A stretch of DNA of 64,000 bases from Clostridia bacterium (GTDB taxonomy: Bacteria; Bacillota; Clostridia; Oscillospirales; Acutalibacteraceae). Below, one piece after another: positions 55,960-62,699 of the stretch. Made by a program: the position numbers and the translations under genes. The stretch's first letter is position 1. The number at the start of each line of letters is the position of its first letter. The notes beneath the pieces were generated by a model, which searched no databases, was not told the origin of the DNA, and worked only from the letters and a program-made list of their open reading frames with translations. The stretch lies in NCBI GenBank assembly GCA_900770165.1, contig CAAGJJ010000106.1, positions 114,287-178,286 on the forward strand, given 5' to 3'.

Positions 55960-56628
55960 TCAGTGTTTCCTAACTTCATTGAACAGTTTTACAAGTTCGC
56001 GCTGTTTTCCACTTTCGCATACTGCTACAATTCTGTCTTCTCCTTCTATAACTGTATCTCCTTTAGGTATTATAACTTCTTCATTTCTTACAATAGAAAC
56101 TATAAGTGATGATTCTGGCATACCAATATCTTTAACATAAGATCCATTAATAACAGCATGTTTAGGTATTTTTATTTCACAAATAGCAGCTCTTCCCTGG
56201 TTTATAGTAACTAAAAGTTGAAGTCCATCACTTTCAATTTCTTGTTCTATAAGTCTTGTAATAATTTCTGTACTGCTAACAGCATTATCTACACCCAAAG
56301 CTCGTAAAGCTTCCAAATTTCTTGGATTGTTAGCTCTAGCAATAACCTTCTTAACTTTAAATTTGTTCTTTGCTAATTGAGCTGCAACTAAATTATCCTG
56401 ATCTTTTCCTGTTACCACTATAAAACAGTCAGCCTTAGCAATACCTGCATTCACAAGTACTTCTACTTTCGTACCATCACCATATACTACTTCTGCATCT
56501 AATTCATTTGCAATTTTCATGCATTTTATTCTATCTTTTTCAATTAATTTAACATGATAATCCATGTCTATCATATTTCTCGTTAAGAAATATCCTAGTT
56601 TACCTCCACCAACAATAATGACTCTCAC
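55960..56628 (-). CDS. TrkA-family K+ uptake regulatory protein (second of a pair)
   Basis: Cytoplasmic RCK protein, 222 aa. The N-terminal Rossmann/NAD-binding domain (VGGGKLGYFLTR, YGDGTKVEVL, VVTGKDQDN) is followed by a C-terminal RCK-C ligand domain (about residues 135-215, AVINGSYVKDIGMPESSLIVSI). The partner membrane protein (TrkH/KtrB) is absent from the window. It lies 30 bases after its 207-aa paralogue; the two may form a heteromeric gating ring. Ends at an intrinsic terminator. Confidence 0.88.
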   Translation of the reverse strand: MRVIIVGGGKLGYFLTRNMIDMDYHVKLIEKDRIKCMKIANELDAEVVYGDGTKVEVLVNAGIAKADCFIVVTGKDQDNLVAAQLAKNKFKVKKVIARANNPRNLEALRALGVDNAVSSTEIITRLIEQEIESDGLQLLVTINQGRAAICEIKIPKHAVINGSYVKDIGMPESSLIVSIVRNEEVIIPKGDTVIEGEDRIVAVCESGKQRELVKLFNEVRKH

Positions 56629-56658
56629 TGCAATCTATCCCCTTTTATATACTATTAG

Positions 56659-57282
56659 CTAATCGACCACTTTATTATAAATTATCATATCTGTTGGATT
56701 TAAAACTATCTTCTGTCTACCATCATACAATTCAACATTACCATTCTTATGGAGAACACCCATAATTATTTCTCCTGGTTTAACTGGTACAGTATCTAAG
56801 CTTCTCCCAATTAAAATAGAGTCAACCTCTTTCAATTTAAATGCAATAGTTGATGAACCTATACTAATTTGCTCTTCCTTCCAATTACTTGTAAGTGCAG
56901 AAAAAACAGCTCTACATGAAAGTTTAGTCTGAGAAACTGTTTTTAATCCAAATTCTTTAAATATTTGTTCACGCGCAGGATTAGTTATTCTTGCAACCAC
57001 ATTTTCAACGCCAAAAAACTCTTTTACAATTTGAGAAACAGTTATATTTAAATTATCATCAGATGTTACAGCTGCAACAGCATCACAGCCCTCTACTCCA
57101 GCACTCTTAAGTACCGTCATATCCATTGGCATACCAACAACCGTCATGCCATCAAATTCTTCATCTAAAAGATCAAAAGACTCTGCATTCATATCAATAA
57201 TTGAAACATAATGACCATGATGACAAAGGGTATCAGCTAATCGGCTTCCAAGATTGCCACATCCAATAACAAGAACATTCAT
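56659..57282 (-). CDS. TrkA-family K+ uptake regulatory protein (first of a pair)
   Basis: Second RCK protein, 207 aa as called, with GCGNLGSRLADTLCHHG (nucleotide loop) and a C-terminal RCK-C-like part (about residues 120-205, VDSILIGRSLDTVPV). The frame is open to 57318, but ATG 57282 follows AGGAGG at eight bases and gives the family start. Paired with the next gene. Such tandem TrkA genes occur in clostridia next to a trkH; here trkH is not visible. Confidence 0.88.
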   Translation of the reverse strand: MNVLVIGCGNLGSRLADTLCHHGHYVSIIDMNAESFDLLDEEFDGMTVVGMPMDMTVLKSAGVEGCDAVAAVTSDDNLNITVSQIVKEFFGVENVVARITNPAREQIFKEFGLKTVSQTKLSCRAVFSALTSNWKEEQISIGSSTIAFKLKEVDSILIGRSLDTVPVKPGEIIMGVLHKNGNVELYDGRQKIVLNPTDMIIYNKVVD

Positions 57283-57351
57283 AATAAACCTCCTAACAAG
57301 AGAATAATATCGCACCAAACCGCACTTTAAACATATAAATAAAAATTACAT

Positions 57352-57996
57352 TTATGCTAACATTTCATTTATTGTCTCTTTTACTTTTTCAATGTTACTG
57401 CAAGTAAGTAATGGGATTAATGCATTAATTTCATCAATACTTTTATCCCACCATTTAAATTTAAGCATTAAATCTATCATTTCACTATCAAAACGTTTTC
57501 TAACCTCTTTTGCAGGGTTTCCAACAACAATTGTATACGCAGGAACATCACTACCGACTACACTGTTTGCACCAATAATTGCTCCATCTCCTATGTGAAC
57601 CCCCGGAAGAATTACTGCATTTTGTCCTATCCATACATCATTGCCGATTATTGTATCTCCTTTTATTGGGAGGTCCGAAATCTCAGGTGCATCTGCATCC
57701 CATCCTTCAAAGATATTAAATGGAAATGTAGATATTGAATTCATTTGGTGATTAGCACCATTCATTACAAATTCAACACCAGCAGCAATCTGGCAAAATT
57801 TTCCGATTATCAGTTTATCATTATTAAAATCGTAGTGATGTGTAACATGACTTTCGAAATTTGAATCAGAAATATAAGTAAAGTCACCAACTATAATATT
57901 AGGATTTTTTATAGTAGGTTTTATATAAGTTACATACTTTACTCCAGGTACCGGATACGGGTTGTTAGGATTAGGAGTAATATCATTTTTCATCAT
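57352..57996 (-). CDS. Xenobiotic acyltransferase, Vat/CatB hexapeptide family
   Basis: Left-handed beta-helix acetyltransferase, 214 aa as called. Matches the Vat/CatB-type layout: an N-terminal PVPGVKYVTYIKP stretch, the catalytic-His region GANHQMNSIS with FNIFEGW, the helix coils (IIGNDVWIGQNAVILPGVHIGDG is the region, hexapeptide-like), and a C-terminal FKWWDKSIDEI segment. The family includes streptogramin A and chloramphenicol acetyltransferases, and also members of unknown substrate. A longer GTG start (58008) is open; ATG 57996 follows AGGTGTG. Confidence 0.85.
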   Translation of the reverse strand: MMKNDITPNPNNPYPVPGVKYVTYIKPTIKNPNIIVGDFTYISDSNFESHVTHHYDFNNDKLIIGKFCQIAAGVEFVMNGANHQMNSISTFPFNIFEGWDADAPEISDLPIKGDTIIGNDVWIGQNAVILPGVHIGDGAIIGANSVVGSDVPAYTIVVGNPAKEVRKRFDSEMIDLMLKFKWWDKSIDEINALIPLLTCSNIEKVKETINEMLA

Positions 57997-58045
57997 ATTT
58001 TTGCACACCTACATCTACAAAGAAATTATAAAATCAAACATAATA

Positions 58046-58122
58046 TGGCCCGCTCGGAGGGATTTGAACCCCCGACCTCCAGAATCGGAATCTGTTGCGA
58101 TATCCAGCTTCGCTACGAGCGG
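58046..58122 (-). tRNA. tRNA-Arg (anticodon CCG)
   Basis: Full cloverleaf on the minus strand with encoded CCA (58046-58048). Acceptor CCGCTCG/CGAGCGG, D-stem GCGA/TCGC, anticodon loop TTCCGAT (anticodon CCG, reads CGG), T-arm GGGGG-TTCAAAT-CCCTC, discriminator G. Position 27-43 is an A-G mismatch at the top of the anticodon stem as I read it. Confidence 0.93.
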
Positions 58123-58138
58123 ACAAACTAACTAATTT

Positions 58139-58167
58139 ATTATACCATAGCATAATACTATTTTCAA
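58139..58167 (-). promoter_or_regulatory. Promoter of tRNA-Arg
   Basis: TTGAAA (58162-58167), 17 bases, TATAAT (58139-58144) on the minus strand, with a TG before the -10. It lies 16 bases before the mature tRNA. Confidence 0.75.
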
Positions 58168-58270
58168 TTTATTTTACATAAACTAAAATTATTTCACCTT
58201 TATTCAATATAATACCAACATGTTTTAAATCTATAAGCTCCATAACTAATAAGCAAACATTTTGCCAAAT

Positions 58271-58525
58271 TTACTTAATTATATCTCTTTCAACCAAATC
58301 ATTGATAGATACACCTAATACATCAGCTAACGCAACTAGTTCAATATCTGTTACAGCTCTCAACTGTCCTTCTAGTTTTGACAAACCAGATGCATTCATA
58401 TCTATGCCATTTACTTGCAACTGTGCCAATAGTTCTTTTTGTTTCATACCATTTCTCTTCCTAATTTCTTCAACTTTTGAACCAATTAAATTTCTATCTC
58501 CTAGCTTTTGCTTTCGTGTTCTCAT
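58271..58525 (-). CDS. Small XRE-family transcriptional regulator
   Basis: 84 aa, essentially one HTH_3 domain: SKVEEIRKRNGMKQKELLAQ, SGLSKLEGQLRAVTD and LADVLGVSINDLVE. GGAGG precedes ATG 58525. It sits between tRNA-Arg and tRNA-Trp, outside the integrated element as I place its edge at tRNA-Thr. DNA target unknown; proteins of this size often control their own promoter or a neighbouring locus. Confidence 0.85.
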   Translation of the reverse strand: MRTRKQKLGDRNLIGSKVEEIRKRNGMKQKELLAQLQVNGIDMNASGLSKLEGQLRAVTDIELVALADVLGVSINDLVERDIIK

Positions 58526-58618
58526 GTTCTTTCCTCCAATAAATACTTATTTAAAATCGTACAATTAATAGTCTATATTTAGATAAATTATAATATAATT
58601 TTATATAAATTAACACTC

Positions 58619-58647
58619 TTGACATATTCAATCAAAAATGATATTAT
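58619..58647 (+). promoter_or_regulatory. Promoter of tRNA-Trp
   Basis: Perfect TTGACA (58619-58624), 17 bases, TATTAT (58642-58647). It ends 23 bases before the mature tRNA. Confidence 0.85.
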
Positions 58648-58670
58648 ATCATCTACAATAAAAATTACTT

Positions 58671-58746
58671 AGGGGTATAGCTCAGTTGGTAGAGCAGCGG
58701 TCTCCAAAACCGCGTGCCGAGGGTTCAAATCCTTCTGCCCCTGCCA
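58671..58746 (+). tRNA. tRNA-Trp (anticodon CCA)
   Basis: Cloverleaf with encoded CCA end (58744-58746). Acceptor AGGGGTA/TGCCCCT (with G-T), D-arm GCTC-GAGC, anticodon stem GCGGT/ACCGC with loop CTCCAAA (anticodon CCA, UGG codon), and T-arm GAGGG-TTCAAAT-CCTTC. It has its own promoter and a terminator-like hairpin at its 3' side. Confidence 0.96.
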
Positions 58747-58750
58747 AAAT

Positions 58751-58803
58751 AATACCTAAAGGTAATTTGCAATTTTTCATTTACACTTTAGCCTTTAGGT
58801 ATT
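58751..58803 (+). terminator. Terminator-like hairpin after tRNA-Trp
   Basis: AATACCTAAAGG (58751-58762) and CCTTTAGGTATT (58792-58803) pair perfectly over 12 bases; the loop is 29 bases. A short T/A-rich tract follows. Confidence 0.6.
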
Positions 58804-58834
58804 TTATATTGTTATACATTATAATTTAACTTTT

Positions 58835-58910
58835 GCTGATATAGCTCAGTAGGCAGAGCACATCCTTGGTAAGGATGAGGTCAGCGGTTCGAATCCGCTT
58901 ATCAGCTCCA
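58835..58910 (+). tRNA. tRNA-Thr (anticodon GGT)
   Basis: Cloverleaf with encoded CCA. Acceptor GCTGATA/TATCAGC, D-arm GCTC-GAGC, anticodon stem CATCC/GGATG with loop TTGGTAA (anticodon GGT, ACC/ACU codons), and T-arm GCGGT-TCGAATC-type. A -10-like TATAAT lies at 58820-58825. Its 3' end faces the integrase gene, which makes it the likely attachment target of the element to its right. Confidence 0.96.
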
Positions 58911-58917
58911 TCTCAAG

Positions 58918-58953
58918 CCCGCATGAATACTGACTTTTAAGTGTTTGTGCGGG
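58918..58953 (+). terminator. Terminator after tRNA-Thr
   Basis: CCCGCA (58918-58923) pairs with TGCGGG (58948-58953), followed by TTTTATTTTTT. It ends the tRNA-Thr transcript and lies within the presumed attL region. On the minus strand it lies downstream of the integrase stop. Confidence 0.75.
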
Positions 58954-58975
58954 TTTTATTTTTTGGTTTTAATCT

Positions 58976-58997
58976 AAATGTCTAACAAATGTCTAAC
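58976..58997. repeat. Tandem 11-base repeat at the integrase end
   Basis: AAATGTCTAAC occurs twice head-to-tail (58976-58986 and 58987-58997), just beyond the 3' end of the integrase gene, between it and tRNA-Thr. A related TTTGTCTAG occurs in reverse around 60178-60186 upstream of the integrase. Short direct repeats near int genes commonly serve as arm sites for the integrase N-terminal domain; that role here is inference. Confidence 0.5.
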
Positions 58998-59006
58998 AAA
59001 TAGATT

Positions 59007-60155
59007 TTATAATAAAAAAGTATTTTGAATATCTTTAGCCATATTATTTTTTCTTGAATTGCTTATATGTGTATATATATTTGCTGTAGTTTGTATGTCA
59101 GCATGTCCAAGCCAAGTCTGTATGTCTTTAAGCTCCCATTTTTTGTCATACAAAATACTGGCACAGCTATGCCTAAGATCATGAAACCGCATTTCGGGGA
59201 AATTATTTTTAGTTAAAACCTTATGAAATGCTTTCGACACATAATCGGGTCTATATGGTCTACCATCTTCCCATGTGAAAATATAATCATTCATTTTATA
59301 TTCGTTACCAAATAATTTTTGATTCTTTCTTTGTTCTGTTCGCAAATTTAGCAAAAGCTCTTTAATTTCAGGCAAAAGATAATATTCTCTTTTACTTGTA
59401 GCTGTCTTTGTTTTATCCTTAGCTACAAGTGTTAAGGTTTGTGTTACTGTATGGTTTATCTTTATAGTATTATTCTCAAAATCTATAGCAGACCATTTTA
59501 GCCCTAAAACTTCTCCCCTCCTTAAACCATAATATAAAGTCATATATATTATCGGTTGTAGAGGGTGTCCTCTAAATATCTTCAAAAGGTCATTTGCCTG
59601 CTTAGATGTTAAAAATTTGCCTTTGGGCTCTTCATTGTCTTTTTTAGGCAATGGTACTTTAAGCGATGGATTTCTATCTATTATTTCTTCCAGATAAGCT
59701 TGATTTAATATATTTCTCAATACAGCACTATGTTTTTTTATTGTTCCAAGCGAAAGTCCACCACCTTTTTCAGGTGAAAATTTGTAATCATAATAATCTA
59801 CAATATGTTTCGGCTTTATTTCTCTTATCATTAAATTTAGTGGCTTAAAATAAGGTATAAAATGGTTCACTACCGTATTGTAATAACCTTCCCATGTCGT
59901 AATCTCAACTTTGTTTTTCTTATTTTTAAGCCAATTTTTTAAGTATTCTACAAATAACACGTCATTGCAGTCTGTATTCTGCATATTCGATTCATATTCA
60001 AGCAATAATCTATTTAACATTTCTATTGCTTTACGTTTGTTACCTTTAATTGGCAATCCTGTACTAATCCATTTTTGTCTTCTTTTACCCTCCTTATCTT
60101 TGAAATTTAATACACATTGATAAATTCCTCTTTTTTCCTGTAAGCTACCTGTCAT
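59007..60155 (-). CDS. int: Tyrosine integrase of the element
   Basis: 382 aa. N-terminal arm-binding domain (residues about 5-50, with GIYQCVLNFKDKEGKRRQK), SAM-like core-binding domain (about 65-165), and catalytic domain with Arg212 (YGLRRGE), Lys255 (TATSKRE), His325/Arg328 (HDLRHS), His351 (LGHADIQ) and nucleophile Tyr361 (NIYTHI). GGAGGA precedes ATG 60155. This three-domain form is typical of Tn916-like elements and Gram-positive temperate phages. It reads towards tRNA-Thr, the usual geometry at an attL. Confidence 0.93.
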   Translation of the reverse strand: MTGSLQEKRGIYQCVLNFKDKEGKRRQKWISTGLPIKGNKRKAIEMLNRLLLEYESNMQNTDCNDVLFVEYLKNWLKNKKNKVEITTWEGYYNTVVNHFIPYFKPLNLMIREIKPKHIVDYYDYKFSPEKGGGLSLGTIKKHSAVLRNILNQAYLEEIIDRNPSLKVPLPKKDNEEPKGKFLTSKQANDLLKIFRGHPLQPIIYMTLYYGLRRGEVLGLKWSAIDFENNTIKINHTVTQTLTLVAKDKTKTATSKREYYLLPEIKELLLNLRTEQRKNQKLFGNEYKMNDYIFTWEDGRPYRPDYVSKAFHKVLTKNNFPEMRFHDLRHSCASILYDKKWELKDIQTWLGHADIQTTANIYTHISNSRKNNMAKDIQNTFLL

Positions 60156-60235
60156 CGTTCAATCCTCCTATAAAGTTAGCTAGACAAATAACCTACTATT
60201 GACATCATTATATTATATCACAGTAGATTAAATTA

Positions 60236-60442
60236 TTAAAGACAAATTTCAACATTATTAAATAAATATTCAATAATAAAAAGTTTAGGTATTTTGTAGT
60301 TTCTGCCAACTTTAATACTTTTGATAATTCCTTCTTTCAGAATTTTATATGTAGTATTTCTACCGATTTTTAAAATCGTCATTAAATCTTCGGGAAGTAA
60401 CACATCTGGGTAATCGGATAAAATATTATTATATTCATTCAT
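60236..60442 (-). CDS. xis: Excisionase-like winged-helix protein
   Basis: 68 aa, one MerR/excisionase-type helix-turn-helix domain: LPEDLMTILKIGRNTTYKILKEGIIKSIKVGRNYKIPK, in the form typical of DNA-binding excisionases and helix_turn_helix domain of phage origin. The quoted stretch is the region; the key parts are LKIGRNTTYKIL and KVGRNYKIP. AAGGAGC precedes ATG 60442. Situated just before int as in Tn916 (xis-int), so the likely role is excision directionality. Confidence 0.8.
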   Translation of the reverse strand: MNEYNNILSDYPDVLLPEDLMTILKIGRNTTYKILKEGIIKSIKVGRNYKIPKLFIIEYLFNNVEICL

Positions 60443-60479
60443 ACTACAAGCTCCTTAATAAAATATAGGTTATAACAAC

Positions 60480-60790
60480 TCAGCCTACCATTGGTTAGAC
60501 GGTATCACACGAATTTCACGTTCCCCACACTGGGACTGCACTCTGGGCACAGAGCCTGTGCTGGCAAGTTACGCATAAATCATTATCGCAAGCAAATAGT
60601 TTTAACGCCCGCAACTACTTATTGTGCGAATTGTCAGCGGTGGCTCACCGCCTCGACTGTGGACAGGAGTATCATTATCTGCTTCCTAAGTCATAGCGGA
60701 CTGAAAACCAATCAGTTTTATATCTATGTGTTGATCGCAAGCGCACATGATAAAACGCTCGTTAGGAAGCTAACGTAACTAAGTATTATA
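60480..60790 (-). other. Hairpin-rich, GC-richer non-coding region; candidate structured RNA or cis-acting DNA
   Basis: About 300 bases between xis and the sigma gene are visibly richer in G and C than the flanks and contain many inverted repeats: GCACAG/CTGTGC (60547-60561), GCGGTG/CACCGC (60637-60651), an enclosing GCTTCCTAA/TTAGGAAGC (60681-60689 with 60762-60770), and ATGTG/CACAT (60725-60748). A TTGACA lies on the minus strand at about 60803-60808. The 95-codon plus-strand open frame across it does not look like a protein. It could be an ncRNA, an oriT, or a recombination accessory region. Confidence 0.45.
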
Positions 60791-60816
60791 TATTCAATTG
60801 TCAAGGTACGCGTTAA

Positions 60817-60843
60817 GAAAAAAATATCCCTCTATATATAGGG
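60817..60843 (-). terminator. Intrinsic terminator after the sigma gene
   Basis: Minus-strand stem around CCCTATA...AGAGGG (60828-60843) followed by a T-run (about 60817-60824). It separates the sigma gene from the hairpin-rich region, which would then need its own promoter. Confidence 0.6.
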
Positions 60844-60883
60844 CGTTTAAAACGCGATTTTTACAGTAGCAATTTTATAGAAA

Positions 60884-61291
60884 TCACAAGACTTTTTCGA
60901 TTCTTTTTTGTGCATTTTTAACACTAATTTCAACGGCATTTAAACTCACATGCTCAACATCCGCAATCTGCTGTAATGTTAAGCCATGGAAATATCTGAG
61001 AATAACCCTCCTTCGCTGTGCGCTGGGCAAACTATCTATAGCCTTGTACAACTGCTCATACTCAAAGTTTCTCAAGTATGTATCTTCGCTGGACTCTTCC
61101 TGCAATTCAAGAGGAAGTCCATTTTTTTCGTAATAAGAACAAACCGATTCATAAGAATTTTCTTGCTTAGACTTACGTGCCCTCCAATCCTCTTGCCAGT
61201 AATTCTCTTTGTCATAGTTATATACGTTTATATTTACTTCTACTTCAATAATAGTTCCGTCATAGTTCTTTGTTTTTATTTTTCTTTTCAT
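60884..61291 (-). CDS. Sigma-70 region 4-type factor, Tn916 Orf7-like
   Basis: 135 aa as called. A variable, charged N-terminal part (YDGTIIEVEV, WQEDWRARKSKQE) is followed by a region-4 helix-turn-helix: LYKAIDSLPSAQRRRVILRYF and LTLQQIADVEHVSLNAVEIS. In Tn916-type elements such proteins switch on downstream excision and transfer genes, usually after relief of attenuation. ATG 61291 follows AGGGGTG; a GTG start three codons up overlaps that site and is rejected. A terminator stands about 100 bases upstream. Confidence 0.85.
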   Translation of the reverse strand: MKRKIKTKNYDGTIIEVEVNINVYNYDKENYWQEDWRARKSKQENSYESVCSYYEKNGLPLELQEESSEDTYLRNFEYEQLYKAIDSLPSAQRRRVILRYFHGLTLQQIADVEHVSLNAVEISVKNAQKRIEKVL

Positions 61292-61384
61292 TTTGAACAC
61301 CCCTAAAATTTTGTTTGATCTACAAAAATTAGGAGTAGCTAGGAATATCTCGCATAGTACAAAATAAAGTTTTTTAAAAGCAAA

Positions 61385-61426
61385 AAAGACAAAGGTTTAT
61401 ACCCAAAAGGTACATCCTTTGTCTTT
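61385..61426 (-). terminator. Terminator/attenuator upstream of the sigma gene
   Basis: AAAGACAAAGG (61385-61395) pairs with CCTTTGTCTTT (61416-61426) around a 20-base loop; TTTTTTG follows on the minus strand. Because it precedes the sigma gene on the same strand it would block read-through from upstream unless overcome. Confidence 0.75.
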
Positions 61427-61803
61427 CTATTTGTTACGCTATAATTTAGTTTTTGAAATACTATACTACGTTTACATATTATTTAATCATACACCCGCTT
61501 ACATAAAAACTTGTTTTTGGACGTATTTTGTCATAAAAGCTAAATAGTATTGTCTTATAGATAAATTGTATGATTTTCCCCTTTAATATTCTGTTGCAAT
61601 ACGGGTGTTGAATCTTAGAGAATTATTTAAATGAGAGTATTTTTTCGTGCTTATATGTCAATATATATAAGAGCATAGCAGATTGTATCAGCCATAAATT
61701 GCAACTCATTCTTGCATGGGATTTATGAAAATATGCTAATAATTAATATCTCTGCTCTGTTTAGTGCAATAAATGATTTTTTTACCATATAGTGAAAAAA
61801 GCT

Positions 61804-61861
61804 GTTAAATGATAGTACCCCCAATACTGGATATCCAGTATTGGGGGTACTATCATTTAAC
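61804..61861. terminator. 58-base perfect palindrome, intrinsic terminator of the XRE gene
   Basis: Two 29-base halves (61804-61832 and 61833-61861) are exact reverse complements with no spacer; the left half starts GTTAAATGATAGTACCCCC and ends ACTGGAT. It begins 14 bases after the minus-strand XRE stop and continues into AGC-TTTTTT, so it acts as a strong intrinsic terminator. Length and perfection exceed what termination needs. Recently created by inversion or insertion is possible. Confidence 0.85.
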
Positions 61862-61875
61862 CTTTAGGACTTTTT

Positions 61876-62241
61876 CTACTTTTCTATACTAAGCAAGAGA
61901 TTTAAAAAGTACAATATATTATTAATCTTTTCGGCACTTAACTTTTTATCTTTCCAATAAACACAATCTTGATTCTGTATAAAATTAATCAGTTCTATAA
62001 TTATTTCGTCTATCTGAATTGATTTTATATTTAATCTATATTTTGTTTTTATTAGCATACTTGTGGGTATAAGCAATTTATCGCCCATTTTTATTAAAGT
62101 ATCCAGGTCGGGCTGCCTGCGTCCCTGTTCATACATACCAACTGTTGAGGACGCAATATTTAATTTATCTGCTAATTGTTTTTGAGTTAGACCTCGGTTC
62201 TCCCTAATCTTCTTTAAGTTTTCACCACAAAATGCACCCAT
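61876..62241 (-). CDS. XRE-family repressor of the element
   Basis: 121 aa. N-terminal HTH_3 domain (ENLKKIRENRGLTQKQLADK, ASSTVGMYEQGRRQPDLDTL is the region) followed by a helical C-terminal half (about residues 65-121) probably for dimerisation; no protease or sensor motif. By position and size it matches the phage or Tn916 Orf9-like repressors that keep an element silent. GAGGACGG stands before ATG 62241. It diverges from the XRE gene at 62.7 kb and ends at the 58-base palindrome. Confidence 0.85.
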   Translation of the reverse strand: MGAFCGENLKKIRENRGLTQKQLADKLNIASSTVGMYEQGRRQPDLDTLIKMGDKLLIPTSMLIKTKYRLNIKSIQIDEIIIELINFIQNQDCVYWKDKKLSAEKINNILYFLNLLLSIEK

Positions 62242-62699
62242 TTATGAATAACCGTCCTCTTTGAAATCTATTTTGCTGAATATAAGTAGAGTGTTTTCGT
62301 CGTCAGAAATCACCCTGACCTATATTAATTACTGAAATATTATCTTCATACTCATTTTTATCCTTTTCTTTAGGCATATATGCTAAAATTAGGTATGACT
62401 TTATAAAGGGATAATCCTTATTACAGATATTTGTGTGTTCTGCAAAACGACAAACTTTCATTGTCCGTAAATTTACCTTTGCGACAATTTTAAACGTATT
62501 AAATGTGTTTTAAATCGGTTGAAATACTGAATTATTCTTTTGAATCTTATTATATTGCATATTTGGTACGCTAAAAACATATTATATAAATATAATAACT
62601 CATCTAATAAGTATATTCAAGTGATTTGTGGGGAAAATCGCTCATTTTATCAGAGGAAAAAGGATCAGTTCACCTTAATATATTATTGGGGTGGTAAGT
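62242..62699. promoter_or_regulatory. Divergent control region between the two XRE genes
   Basis: About 458 bases without a convincing gene. Related short sites occur: ACGACAAA (62447-62454), ATTGTCCGT (62460-62468, inverted relative to the first), and GCGACAAT (62481-62488), which look like operator half-sites for one or both regulators. A minus-strand open frame of 24 codons (62303-62377) is too short and lacks a good start site to call. Confidence 0.4.

Larger units (their letters stand above)
61301..61875. other. Long non-coding region before the sigma gene
   Basis: No gene is visible in 575 bases on either strand. It holds a terminator at 61385-61426, a 58-base palindrome at 61804-61861, and a complementary pair ACACCCG (61491-61497) and CGGGTGT (61602-61608). 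The terminator lies between the XRE region and the sigma gene, a layout that suits a long leader with conditional read-through. A minus-strand TTGACA (about 61648-61653) lacks a good -10. Confidence 0.5.

Noticed and set aside
60491..60778. 95-codon plus-strand open frame across the hairpin-rich block
   Set aside because: No Shine-Dalgarno, composition driven by the inverted repeats, and no recognisable domain; the region reads as structure, not protein.
62303..62377. Minus-strand micro-ORF of 24 codons (MPKEKDKNEYED...) before the repressor gene
   Set aside because: No Shine-Dalgarno and very short; may be a remnant but cannot be supported.
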